Assembly (NCBI RefSeq): GCF_051014445.1
Contig: NC_135143.1
Span: 8,308,001-8,372,000, forward strand
Length of the DNA: 64,000 nt
Source: Colletes latitarsis
Lineage: Eukaryota > Arthropoda > Insecta > Hymenoptera > Colletidae
Direction: 5' to 3'
A program made the position numbers and the translations under genes. Under the pieces are notes generated by a model. The model was not told the origin of the DNA, searched no databases, and saw only the letters and a program-made list of their open reading frames with translations. Below, piece after piece: positions 1 through 10,980 of the stretch; positions within the stretch are counted from its first letter, which is position 1, and each line of letters starts with the position of its first letter.

Positions 1-487
1 TGGAGAAGGGATACTTCAAATACATAGATCTTTCGCGCAAACATTGAACATCCCCTCTTCGGTGGAAAAGTTTACTAGATAGCTTTCTTAGTACTTTCCT
101 TGAATACACTTTTCTTCTCTTTCATACCGACGCTTTATCTATTCCTTCAATCGTTTGTAAAGTATGAACTAACAAATTACCTAACATAAAATATTTTTCA
201 AATCGTTATTTTCTCGGTTCAAATAACATAATACTATATTTTTTAAAGAATAAAAAAGCGTTTCAATAGGTAAAGAAAGTAATGATTCCATTACAAAAAG
301 ATATCAACGATTTCAAAACCCTATAAAAAGGTCACCTGTAGAAAAATTTCATGGCAAAAGTTACAATATGGTGATTGTCTATGAGAAAGTGAATCCAAAA
401 TAGACGTTAACATTTTCTCGTTCGATGCTTTTTATTTGGCTGCGTGTCTGACTACCACTCGTTTCTTCTACTTATATTGCTTTAACA
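1..487. other. AT-rich stretch, no gene seen
   Basis: A+T-rich sequence with stops in all frames. I see no motif, repeat or exon-like segment in it. Confidence 0.6.
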
Positions 488-940
488 TTGATTATGATAG
501 AATATTATTAATATTTTATTGATTTTACAGTCTCCTGATTAAGTAGAAGCACTTGAAAGAAATTATAATCGACATCGATGCTCAGTAAACGCCAATACAA
601 GTAGAAAGGATCAATAATGGCCAGACACATTGCTCAACTTGGAGATACGTACGGCCATAACGCGTTGATTTTACTTAAATTAGTGTTCGACATTGATTAT
701 GATATTATCCAGATTTGAGCTTACAGTTTTCTGATTAAAGGGAAACAGTTGAAACACTTTATAGTCGACATCCATGTTTAGAAACGCGAACACAAGTAGA
801 AATAACCAATAATGGTCAGACATATTAGCAAGTGCTTAACCGTGTGTATGTCTGATAAATTTTCAATGACAATTACCTTGAAAATAAAGGCCTGTATAAA
901 AAAACCTCATTGTATACTTTCGTTTCATTTTTTCATCTAG
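488..940 (+). repeat. Dispersed repeat family B, two tandem copies
   Basis: Two diverged head-to-tail copies, about 488-680 and 681-940. Shared words include ACAAGTAGAAA, then CAATAATGG(C/T)CAGACA, preceded by a CTGATTAA segment and a TCGACATC segment. Related copies lie at 50628-50880 and 62516-62700. The second copy continues with a GATAAATTTTC segment also seen near 41050 and 62740. No coding capacity is visible. It is probably an old interspersed element of unknown class. Confidence 0.6.
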
Positions 941-1335
941 AATGAACATAATATTGTCACTTGTATCATCAGCTACCGTGGATCTTATTTACGTACACAC
1001 AATCTTAGAAAATATGACTGAATTATAGGTACTGAAATTTCTAAAATATATAATAAATTTTGAATAATAATAATTAAAAGTATCGATAAAAGACTACATT
1101 TCGTACCAAAAATCGATTATTACACAATTTTACAAGTAAAACCAATTACTATACGTAATATTCCGAATCCATTGAGACTAATTAATCCATGGAAGAATCT
1201 GGGTATCTTCAAATAAAGAACAAATATTAATGACAATTAATAATATTATAAATATTTACTAATCTCTTTCTTCCTGAAGAAGGGAGAGGGATAAATAGAA
1301 AATCAAGTATTCAATTTTTATTAATGAATAGTATA
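941..1335. other. AT-rich stretch, no gene seen
   Basis: No exon-like frame or repeat recognised between the family B copies and the first TIR-A element. Confidence 0.55.
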
Positions 1336-1724
1336 CAAGCTGTTCGGCCACCCTTGGGAAATATTTTAATAGGGGATTCTAAAGGGCAAAATAAAATGAA
1401 AACCAAGAATACCAATTTGTTGATGGAGGCTTCGTTAAAAAGTTATTAACAATTAAATTCAAAAATTTCAAATCGTTCTGGAAAAATTATTTTCGGTTGC
1501 GAGGGTCAATTAGAATCATTTTCGGTGAATAGGCGTACCCCTGAAATCCAGCACATTTTCGAGAAAAAAATTCAATTAATTCGAATCATAAAATTCAATT
1601 CAAATCAAATTTAAAATATTTTTAACAAAGCCTCCGTCAACAAATTGGTATTCTTGATTTTCGTCTTATTTTGACTTCTAGAATTCCCCATTAAAATTTT
1701 TCCCAGGGGTGGCCGAACACCTTG
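1336..1724 (+). mobile_element. TIR-A element copy 1 (389 bp, non-autonomous)
   Basis: The left end reads CAAGCTGTTCGGCCACCC and the right end GGCCGAACACCTTG, forming terminal inverted repeats with TA on both sides (1334-1335 and 1725-1726). Inside, the subterminal arms pair over roughly 110 bases and one ~110-base sub-repeat lies in the middle (about 1465-1575). No transposase frame is present. The size and structure are MITE-like. TA flanks and a CAGGG start are compatible with the Tc1/mariner superfamily, but that assignment is inference. Confidence 0.88.
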
Positions 1725-2823
1725 TATAACATTAAAAAAATCAATATTACATTCAAGTTATAGTATCTTTCATTTGAATGAGAATGCTACAAAAATTAAG
1801 TTTCGAGCACTTACATCTGGCCTATCGCTAAAATTGAACAACCAACAATGACTGCATGTTAAGAGTCAGTTATTGAGTTATTCGCACAAACACAAAGTCA
1901 AAACATAATGGCGTTCAAGAAATGCTATCTACTGAAAGAACAAGACATTTTATTCGGGCAAGTAATTACTCGAATATTAAATTTATTTTCGAAACGAATA
2001 ATATAGTTTCTGGTGCCTTGTCCGTTTCAGCAATATCTTGTTTCCCAACTTCAACCCTAATTTTCGATCAAGCTCATCGCACAATTACTCGCCTCAATAC
2101 GTCCAAGTACATCGCTAACTGCCGCTGATCATGAGCAATCAGGCTTGCGCTAATGACAACTGTTCGTTATTAAATAACGAAACCTCGGAATGGCACACGA
2201 GATGTTGCAAGCTCTGTGAACTCGCCTCCCTACGAAATATTTGACGATAAATGTTTGCATCAGAAATGGAGCTCGATGTATTCGCCAATAATCAGGCAAA
2301 CCGTGTTAATTGCGTGATGACGTAAATAATTGCGTCGGGATCGTCTCAGGCCGGGAATGTTTGTTCGCAAAAGTGCGAATGTGAATTTTGGGAAGCCCCT
2401 GTTAGCGCGATTCAAATTATTTCCCTCCCAATCGAGGGAAATTCGTTTCGCGCCATTCGCGAGAACTCCAAAACGATTTTCCCTCATTAATTTTTATTAT
2501 CGCTTCGAACGTTCGCATTCCACTCGAAACAGGCAAATATAAAATTATGGCGCTCCAATTAAAATGCGATTTTACAACGCGAACAAAAATCAAAGGTTTC
2601 TGAAGAAACTGTAGCTCGCGACATGATGTTTGTCACTTTAACTGCCACACAAGCGTTCATAAAATTTCCTACGAGATCACAATTTTATAGAAAAATATAT
2701 AGGAAGAAAATTCATGAACTCTATTTAGATTTATTTCCTTTAATGTTTCGCCTTGAGAATTACACTTTTCACCCCCATTTTCTTACATTTTCATTTTTCA
2801 CATTTGATGGGTTTGTCGATATA
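1725..2823. other. No gene seen; GC-richer block about 2140-2560
   Basis: AT-rich at first, then a moderately GC-richer block in which both strands carry 60-75 codon frames. The frames overlap on opposite strands and match no family, so I treat them as composition effects. Confidence 0.5.
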
Positions 2824-3837
2824 CAGGGCGTTTGGCCAACTCTGGGCAAAAATTTCGATGGGAGATTCTAGAGGCCAAAATAAGACGAAAATCAAGAATA
2901 CCAATTTGTTGATAAAGGCTTCGTTCAAAAGTTATTAATGTTTAAAGTTCCGCCCGTACTGAATTTTTTTCTAGAAAGTGGATAGGAATTCGAGTGTATG
3001 TGTAATGACCAAAAATAATTGTAGCTGACTCCTGCAACCGAAAATAATTTTTCCAAAACGATTTGAAATTTTTTTTTTCGCCGAAAAATTTAGGCACCTT
3101 CATGAATTTTTTTCTTGAAACTACGTAAGATTTCGGGGATATGTCTGTTCACCAAAAATGATTGTAATTGATCCTCGCACCCGAAAATAATTTTTCCAGA
3201 ACAACTTGAAATTTTTTTTTTCACCGAAAAATTTAGGCACCTACTCCCTGTTGATTTTTCTTAAAAATTCGTTTTTCATTTTTAGTAATTTTGTTTGACG
3301 CTCTACAAAAAAGTTGTCTAATACTTTTTTGTAGATACCCATGAGCTCTACTTCGAAAAAAAGTTTCATTGAAATATATTTACTATTGTAGGAGTTATGG
3401 CTGCTTGAAAATTGAACCATTTTTATAGGGTTTTTCTCACTTTACGGAGTCAAGGAACAACTTTTACAATATTGTTAGAATTTCTATATATTTTTCACTA
3501 AAATACGAGTTATTTGGCGCTTGAAACATTAAAATCCTTCAATCCGTTCAAAAGTTATGACATTTTAAAGATTCGCATGAAATTTCAGGGAAGCATTAGA
3601 TTTTCGGTAAGGAAAATGCGTAGTATTTCGGAGGTATGTGTAATGACCAATAATGATTGTAATCGATTCTTACAACCGAAAATAATTTTTTTAGAACGAT
3701 TTGAAATTTTTTAATTTAATTTTTTAATAACTTTTTAATGAAGCCTCAGTCAAAAAATTTATATCCTTAATTTTCGTCTTATTTTGGCCTCTAGAGTTTC
3801 CCATTAAAATTTTTCCCAGGGGTGGCCGAACACCCTG
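2824..3837 (-). mobile_element. TIR-A element copy 2 (1014 bp)
   Basis: Starts CAGGGCGTTTGGCCA and ends GGCCGAACACCCTG with TA on both sides (2822-2823, 3838-3839). It holds three copies of the ~120-base internal sub-repeat (about 2965-3080, 3105-3235 and 3595-3715). It also holds the segment that, in other copies, carries a ~86-codon frame on the strand given here; in this copy the frame is broken. No transposase is seen. Confidence 0.9.
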
Positions 3838-4937
3838 TAAATCTAAATTTCTAATTTCTCATCGAGCATTAATATCTTGTTAATTAAAGGGTGCATCGTT
3901 GAGCCAGTTCAGCTGACATTAATTCCGCCCCGCGCGTAAGACATCAAATATTATACATATTAATTAGTTCCGTACGTGGATTAATCGTGTTCTCGAATGA
4001 AAGAAGGTTAATAAGTGTCCAACGACGTTAAAGTCAATGGCCGTAAAACACTACCATTAACTGCAATAACCACAAGCGTGACGAAAACTTTCGTTTCAGT
4101 CTTCCCGGACACGAACAACCAATTCCGTCTCGCCGCAAAATCAACGCGATTTAATTGCTTAAAACTGGCCCGCACGGCGATCCGTGATATCCAACGGACG
4201 ATGAAATCCGCGTTGAACAATCACACGTCGGCTTAATTGTATTTTAAGCTCCGTAGCTTTTAATAGTAGTTATTAAAAACGCTTTTTGCGCGCCAGCGTC
4301 CGTCGTTCGCTGGTCGATGCCGAACTTCCGCGGCATACATTACCAAAACTCCGCTCAGTTTTTTCAACGAGGTTAAAGCTCATTCTAGATTTACGATAGA
4401 ACCACTAATACCGCTTTGAACGTCTGATACGTCGTAGCGCCGGAAACTCTACACTGGAGGCTCAGTTTCCGCTCGGTCGTTTGGAACTTGGCCGATAACA
4501 CTATGTTGCGGCGGGACGAGCCAGTCTGCCCCTTCCCGTCGCAGTTAATTTACGCTTAATCTCTCGATGCCGCCTAATTTCCCCCCTTTTTTTGTCGGTT
4601 CGTTTTAATACCTGTATCGGGGCGTTGTCTCGCCCGACTTCCCGTGCACAGGTACGAGAATCGTTCCTTTTTATTTATTTCGTTTGGATAGGTGCGCGTC
4701 GAGTCTCAAACAATAATTCTAATTGTAAGTTTACAATCTTTTTCACAAATCTATACTATGGAAACGAAAGTTTCATCCCAGGCCTACTAGTAGTAAAATA
4801 ATATTTCAAATAGATTCAGTTATTGCTATAAAATTCATTCAGAATAGTACAGAATATTTTAGATGTCACTTTAACTATTATTACAGCCCTACCTTAGACG
4901 CCATGATATTCAATGCTTGCTCGAGGAGTGTATTATA
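3838..4937. other. No gene seen; GC-richer block about 4000-4570
   Basis: A GC-richer block with CpG-containing sequence and 70-codon frames on both strands over the same bases (4008-4236). The overlapping opposite frames argue for a composition effect, and no domain is recognised. Confidence 0.5.
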
Positions 4938-5093
4938 CAGGGTGTTCGGCCGCCCCTGGGAAAAAAAATTAGTGGGAGATTCTAGAGCTCAAAATAAGAC
5001 GAAAATCAACAAATTGGTATTCTTGATTTTCGTCTTATTTTGAGTTCTAGAATCTCCTATTACAGTTTTTTCCAGGGGTGGTCGAACACCCTG
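4938..5093. mobile_element. TIR-A element copy 3, minimal foldback (156 bp)
   Basis: Starts CAGGGTGTTCGGCCGCCC and ends GGTCGAACACCCTG, with TA on both sides. It has almost no unique interior: the two ~75-base arms are near-perfect reverse complements meeting close to 5013, where the arm word CAACAAATTGG occurs. If transcribed it would fold into one long hairpin. This is the smallest member of the family in the window. Confidence 0.92.
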
Positions 5094-6120
5094 TATATCA
5101 TATTCTTTTATTTGAGATTGCAATTAATGAAAATTACACAATTTTCTCTTCACTTATTAATAACATTATGTTTCTCAAATTTTATGTATAATTACATAAT
5201 TTTCCCCAGAATGTTTTAACTGTACATAATAGTAAAAAAAAACTGTTAAAAGTAAATGTTACTCGTTTCAACTTTCTCTCCAACGAACGTAGAATTTTTT
5301 AAAGCGTGAAACAGATATATCAATAAGTATGTGACAGCAGCCACTGGTACTATTTATTTTCGTAAAACGACACAAATTTCAAATATATTTTCAAACGTTT
5401 AAAAAAATCATTACGACGCCTCAGGCGGTCAACAAAATATTATATTCTCGATATGAAAGCGAAAAAATTACAAAAAAATTCAACGAAATTGTGCAGCAGC
5501 GTAGTTCGGTGGGAAAGACTGACGCTTATTCGCGTGTGCTCACGTCCAGGAACGGTCTCGAAACGCTTGACCCGGAAAACGAGCGTGAAAAAACTTGTCA
5601 TCGGTTTGCGTTCGAGCACGCTCGGTGTAAACGAACGGGTTTTTGTATCGATAGGAGGAAAAGAAGCTCGGAGAATTCGTGGCAGCTGATTCAACTTCTG
5701 TCGGCGCACGTGCCTTGCGCCGCGAGAGAGACACGGGCGGCATCTCTGGTAATTTTGAATCTGTATGCAGCCGAAGAGAAGTCCACGGGCCAATAACGCC
5801 CGCGTATTATTATGCAGATTACATCGTAACCCGTATTAGTTCGTTATCACGCCTACATCTTGAGCAGCTAGCGCCCCACGCGCCGCGCCCCCGGTACAGA
5901 TTGCACCTGGAAAAAAGGAACGCCGGGGTCACGATGAAGACACCACTGTGCTACGCGATCAGCATTTCAACTCGTTCCTGGTCCAAATCGAACGAGTCGC
6001 TGGAACGATTCTTATTCCCAGCAAATTACACCTTCCACGAAGATGTCTGATTAAACGTTGCTTTTGACAGACGAAACTGACGCGTTATTGGAAAAACCAT
6101 CCTTAAAAATCGGTCGTGAA
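5094..6120. other. No gene seen; GC-richer block about 5480-6050
   Basis: The block carries overlapping frames of 67-123 codons on both strands, none with a recognisable domain or a clear splice-bounded exon. I treat it as non-coding, though it could hide an unconserved exon or a promoter. Confidence 0.45.
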
Positions 6121-6425
6121 TCTATGTATAACTAGGATCATATTTTCTAATTTTGTGTTTTGTTGACTTCGCGTTTGCCCAAACCAAAATTTGTTTATTT
6201 ATTCGATTCCTTTACTGTCATTTTTATTCATATTTATTCTTCGTTAAATATTTTGTTTAATATCGATCCGTCTCTTTTTTTGTTATTATCATTATTTAAC
6301 TATATGTTTTCGGCATAAAAAGATAAAGCCACCTTACCTAACTTAATTTATCATTTTATGATTATTATTTATACATTACAGGTTTTACTCAAGCTCTAAT
6401 GATTGCGAAAGTAATTGGAATGTAT
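6121..6425 (+). repeat. Repeat C, left arm of a 5-kb inverted pair
   Basis: This segment is repeated in reverse orientation at 10981-11365. Shared words include TAGGATCATATTTTCTAATT, ACCTAACTTAATTTAT and ACATTACAGG. The arms differ by indels; the right arm has an extra ~70 AT-rich bases. No coding potential is visible. It is probably a copy of an interspersed element, or one half of a local rearrangement. Confidence 0.75.
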
Positions 6426-6914
6426 TTTATCGGGATCAAAGGGTAATTCGAGTTGCCTTTTGCTATTTGCTTTTTTCAAATGTTTTGTGAAAAGCAAATA
6501 TTATTGGCCACCTTCAGTTTTCTAAATGGAATGAATTGTGTTTATTAAATAATATTTTCTTAAAAAATGTTGATTAAAAATTTTTTAAATCAGTCACGTT
6601 GACTAACAATGAGTGTAACTATTTATTAACAAAACTTGTAGGACCTTTATGGTAACCTTTATGGTAACTGTTTCGTCGCGAATCTTCCTCAATTTTGATT
6701 TGGACTTCGCGACACACCGAATTAACGTTGTGCGAATATTTAATAAATATTAAGATATCTTAAAGTAGTGAACTGTATGTTTGAGTGATTTGCAGAATAC
6801 AAGTGAATTTACGGTGTCTGAATATGAATATTCGGAATAAAAAAATATAACTGAAAATGAGAAATCATAACCTATAATTCATCAGAATGATTCTTGAATT
6901 ATTTCAATTATTGT

Positions 6915-7104
6915 AAAATTAAATATCTTTGAACGTTTGTTAAGAACTTTTCTATTTTATTAATAAATTACTTCAATATATGTGAATCGATTGTTTTATA
7001 CTGAATATTCTTGTATGAATATTTGGTTAACATCGAAATAGGTTCGAACGAAATATAGATATTTATTAATATTTTTGACTGTTTTTTCGTTACAGTCAAA
7101 TGTA
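6915..7104 (+). repeat. Repeat D copy 1 (190 bp direct repeat)
   Basis: About 93% identical (roughly 13 differences in 190 bases, no gaps) to 10190-10379 in the same orientation. The unit ends in TTTTCGTTACAG, which resembles a pyrimidine-rich splice acceptor. This copy stops just before the candidate cyclin-like relic. It may be the 3' end of a duplicated intron or simply part of an interspersed repeat. Confidence 0.8.
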
Positions 7105-7107
7105 AAT

Positions 7108-7152
7108 ACACTTGCTAGTCCGGATTTCATTTTTCTCGGGACTAGCAAGTGT
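7108..7152. repeat. 14-bp perfect stem-loop
   Basis: ACACTTGCTAGTCC (7108-7121) is followed after 17 bases by its exact reverse complement (7139-7152). It is too short for a typical pre-miRNA. It could be a small foldback or a chance local inverted duplication. Confidence 0.7.
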
Positions 7153-7266
7153 CTCGAGTCCACACTCCTGTTCCCCGTTTCCTTCCATAAGGGTGAAAAA
7201 CTATAATTTTTTCCTGTCGATAAGTGGTTGGACCAATGAGAACTGTGAATCTTTCCAAAATGGTCA

Positions 7267-7878
7267 ACTCCCACAACCCACTTGGCAGTCCTCTGAATTG
7301 TTGGAGCGATGTGCACGTCACGTTTATAACACATCATTTACTTTGGGGTTAGAGGAGAACATTCTAAATTAACAACTTCAAATTCCTTCAAATTAAGAGT
7401 TCGACGTAGTCATAATCAATGCGAAAAATAGCTAATCTCTCAATAGCAATTCATGTCCCTGCCATAAATCTTGCTTCCAACGCTTTAACAGTAGGGATCA
7501 TATTAGTAAACAGAATTCTTGTTAAGTGTTACATATCGTCAACGTGAGATACCAATTAAGCTACTAAAGGTCTCATGTTTCGGCAAATGGTTGTCTAACT
7601 ATGTGAATCATCCTTTACTGGGAATTTTGCATAATCTATTGCAGTATCTAGCTATGGTATCGTTGGAAATGATGTATTTTCGTTTAATATCTGCAGCTTT
7701 ACTGTTCTACCAAGTGTTAAAAAAGTATGCAGACTTCGTTCCTGGAACTTTGACTCCAGCATTCAAGTACACTACTGTTTCTATAATTTTACTAAAGAAG
7801 ATAATCGGGACTCGTAACGTTATTAACGAATCAGCCTTCGCTATTTTCAAATCGAACTACCATAAAAAAATCATGTAA
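7267..7878 (+). pseudogene. Possible cyclin-E-like relic or divergent exons
   Basis: Two forward-strand pieces resemble parts of a cyclin E protein. The first (about 7267-7369) reads LPQPTWQSSELLERC, like the segment just upstream of the first cyclin box (LP, a W, then E four residues later). The second is an open frame ending at a stop at 7876-7878. It contains WLSNYV followed by LLQYLAMVSLEM and LISAALLFYQ, then a VPG. This order resembles the cyclin E region from the WLN-Y motif through the LLDLC, AASALYH and VSG motifs. The middle of the first cyclin box, including its MRAILLDWL helix, is missing or unrecognisable. The second frame has no ATG at its start, but it follows an acceptor-like TAAACAG at 7507-7513. 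I made the match by eye and from memory of the family; identity is low. A decayed gene copy is more likely than a working cyclin. Confidence 0.33.
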
Positions 7879-8002
7879 TTTCTAAAAAAGTTAGATACGT
7901 ACTTTAATTTCTGAACGATTTCAGAATCTATACATAGAATAAGCAAACGTTCAACATTTCTGCATGAGATCAAGTCTAAAAGAGGTAAGAGCCAAAAAAT
8001 AC

Positions 8003-8169
8003 CTGAAATAATTCACCTCCCGTTACTATCTGTGGTTTATATCTCACTTCTCGATATGTTCTTCTATTAGTAATCTCAACTGCTTCTAATTTCTGGTTTC
8101 TATTTCCAAATTTCGAGTCCTCAGCAATAACCTGCCATTTCTCACCAAAGTGCAACGGACAAGGTTCAC
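8003..8169 (-). CDS. Candidate internal coding exon, unknown protein
   Basis: On the minus strand this 167-base segment is bounded by AG just before it (8170-8171) and a CAG|GTAT donor at its end (8003 / 7999-8002). It is open throughout in one frame and would start in phase 1 and end in phase 0. The frame includes GEPCPLHFGEKWQVIAED and later RTYREVRYKPQIVTGGELFQ, a composition that looks like real globular protein rather than AT-rich noise. I do not recognise the family. No partner exon was identified on the minus strand nearby. It could be a true exon of a gene spanning the window, a stranded duplicated exon or a transposon gene piece. Confidence 0.35.
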
Positions 8170-8218
8170 CTGCAAATCTAATTGGCAACTATCGAGTTGG
8201 GTCATAAGTAATTGCTGG

Positions 8219-8685
8219 TGTTAAGGATTGGAACCTTAACATCGCGGGGTTTATGATATGGACGTGTCTTCTCCGCCATTTTTGAGGATTAGGACTTCAA
8301 GACATTTTTACTTGGAAATTACATTACAGTTATTAAGGAAGCTTCAAACTCCACACGGGACTGGAATTCTTGGAGCTCTTCCTTGCCTCAATAGCGATTG
8401 ACGTATCATGAACCCGTGTTGGCGCACAGCTGCAGACCACCGGGGTCTTGGAGGCTTTGGCTTTCCCCAAAATGTTTATTTATAAAAGAGGCAACGTTCT
8501 CGGTTACCCTTGCATGGTGTACTTGGACACTGGACAGCAGGGTGGGCGGGAATGTTGCAAATTGTTAGGAACCGCCCTGCCAAGGTGAACGACGATGAGG
8601 ATTAGCTTGACCAATCCTCCCTCCGGTAGGCAATGTTCATCGTTGTCATCTTGGCAGGGGAAACCGAGGTTTCCCTATGGGAAAA
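8219..8685. repeat. Cluster of stem-loops in a GC-richer block
   Basis: Four hairpins lie in under 500 bases: GTTAAGG/CCTTAAC (8220-8240); GCAGGG/CCGCCCTGC (8537-8580); a ~22-bp imperfect stem starting CTGCCAAG and ending CTTGGCAG (8577-8657) with an inner GAGGATT/AATCCTC stem (8597-8619); and GGGAAACC/GGTTTCCC with a 2-base loop (8658-8675). TTTATAAAAGAGGC near 8480 looks like a TATA element. The block could be a structured non-coding RNA, a solo LTR of a retrotransposon or a decayed element. I could not find matching LTR ends or a target duplication. Confidence 0.4.
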
Positions 8686-9673
8686 ATCAGGATGGAGAAT
8701 TAGATTAATTTTAACAGAGTTATGCCTTCACATTTAATCTCCGCAAGAATTCATTCCTACGTAACAGAAGCATCGTCTTGTATGAGTAAAGATCAAGGAT
8801 ACACGGTTAAGGAGCACAGAGTGGATGTGCCATAAGCAACGACCACGAGCAACAGTTGTAAAAACATATCGAATATTTGTTCGTGGCCGAAATACTCTTT
8901 TAATGAAGAAATGGAATTAATGCGAAAAAACGGCAATTATTTATGACTCAACCCAATATTTGAAAACGTTTTATGTAATTTATTATTTATTGGACAAAAT
9001 GGAGATGTTCTACGATAGGATGAGCGATATTTATAAGGCTGTAAGTTTATTCAAATTGAAAGTTTGAAAAACTCTGCAACCTGTGCGAGGCACGCGAGCT
9101 CGGTAATAAAATTGGTTCATCCCTTTGCATTCGTGTTAAAAATAAATTAATCGTTTCATCTCCTCTTCGCGCGGAAAACTTTGCCCGTCCGATGGAAATC
9201 ATCCGCTGTATTCACCGGCACTCGCTCATTCCGCTTAAAAATCGAACTGCCCGATAATTGTGTTTCGATTAAACGTACTTTCGCCCGGTTTTTCGTCCCG
9301 ATTAAACTGCCAGGAACATTCTTCTGGTGCTAGGTTGCGTAACGAAGTGAACTTTTAAATTAGTTTGATATTTCTAGTTCCGGGCTACGCGCCGTTGTGT
9401 ACACAACCCAAAGTGGGTTAACAGAGTTGGGCATTTTGCGAAAGCCTGGCCGGATTTGGGTTATGAAAACACGATGACGGATCAGTGTGTTCATAGATGA
9501 CAGTACCGTTCCCTCCACAGTTGTCTGAGTACTTCTAAATCAAGAAACTCAATTTTTCAAGCACTCGATTATCCAAGTTGAATATTTCATCAAACTTAAG
9601 AAAATTCAATCTCTTCAGATGTTTGATCAAATTAAAGTCCCATCATTTGAATTTAATTTTGAAATAATAAGTA
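8686..9673. other. No gene seen
   Basis: Mixed-composition sequence with a GC-richer part around 9080-9500. No exon-like frame, repeat or RNA recognised. Confidence 0.5.
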
Positions 9674-10126
9674 CAGGTAACCCTCCTATAACACGGTAGA
9701 TAGGTTCCTAGAAAATGCCGTGCTGTGAGAAACCGTGTTATGTGAGATCCAGAGCCAGTATAAAAAGGGGAGTTACGATCCGAAAATTTATTAAAAACAA
9801 ATACTTTTTTTAATTCTACATCAGCAGGTTAATTTTTATGAAAAATATAAATGTATGTATGACGCAAAAAAAGAAAATTATTTTAATTTAACGCAACCTT
9901 AATTTAATAAATTATAATTCGTTTATATTTTTTCATGTAAAGCCACTACAGTTCATTATTCCTTCGCGTCATTATTTTAAAGTAATTTAGTTTTTAAATA
10001 TGTTAAGCAAAAATCATGTTATCCATTACTGTAGAAGTACAGTGTTGTACGAAGGTTTTCGCAATTTTCTTATCGTGTTAAAGCGAAACCGTGTTATAGG
10101 ATGTCGTGTTCTAGGAGGGTTACCTG
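9674..10126. mobile_element. pogo/Tigger-like MITE (453 bp)
   Basis: Terminal inverted repeats CAGGTAACCCTCCTA at the left and TAGGAGGGTTACCTG at the right, extending to about 25 bases with few mismatches (AACACG follows on both sides). TA lies on each side (9672-9673 and 10127-10128). The interior is AT-rich with no transposase. CAGGT-type ends with TA duplication are typical of pogo/Tigger elements of the Tc1/mariner superfamily; that assignment comes from end sequence alone. Confidence 0.88.
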
Positions 10127-10189
10127 TATTTCTTTCTTTGTAGCAGCAATTATGTTCTAAAATCTAGTAATTAAAATAGAGAATACAGG

Positions 10190-10379
10190 AAAATTAAATA
10201 TCTTTGAACGTTTGTTAAGAACACTTCTATTTTATTAATAAATTACTTCAATATATGTGAATCGATTACTTTATACTGAATATTCTTATATGAATATTTG
10301 GTTAACATCGAGATAGACTCAAACGAAATATAAATATTTATTAATATTATTGACCGTTTTCTCGTTACAGTCAAATGTA
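10190..10379 (+). repeat. Repeat D copy 2
   Basis: Direct copy of 6915-7104 of the same length with about 13 substitutions. It begins 63 bases after the MITE. The acceptor-like end is conserved (TCTCGTTACAG), but the sequence downstream does not resemble the cyclin-like region that follows copy 1. Confidence 0.8.
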
Positions 10380-10980
10380 TAAAAATAAGCGATAGAAATG
10401 CATTACTGTGGAGGATATAAAATTGAATTGCTTTATTGAGAATGATTTCGAAGGTTTGCATAAATAAGTTACACATATAACGAATTTTATATTATATTAT
10501 TTTGCTTTTAAACATCCCATCGTAATTATCGTTGAATAAAATCATTGAAAAAAGAGTTAAATGCATGGTTTCTTGCATACTGTTTTATCAACTAGTAGGA
10601 TTACCAACTTTATTTGTTAATTACAAACAACTAACTGTATAAAAAATTAATGAACAGAGAAAGAGGAGATTGTAGTAAGAGTATTTTATAACGATTTCCA
10701 ATTTAGATATTAATAATCTTCTTTTTCTCAATAAACGAGTAGACCAATAATACAAAATTAACTTTAGTATTTGCTCTTTTTACCAGTAAAGTAAATTAAT
10801 TGATCCTTTGAGAGCATTCCGTTATAAAAACGAAATGATCTTTCATCCAAATACTGCAAATGAACTCGTCAGTAATGCAGTTTTCATTTCGTTAATGCGT
10901 AAATTTAATTTAATGTATGGAATTTACAATTAATTTAATTGCAGAATATAAATCAAAACACAAATTAGAATTGATAACTA
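10380..10980. other. AT-rich stretch, no gene seen
   Basis: No frames, repeats or RNA-like structures recognised. Confidence 0.55.

Noticed and set aside
8219..8713. Complete solo LTR
   Set aside because: A TGTTAAGG start and TATA-like element are suggestive, but no matching CA end with a target duplication was found.
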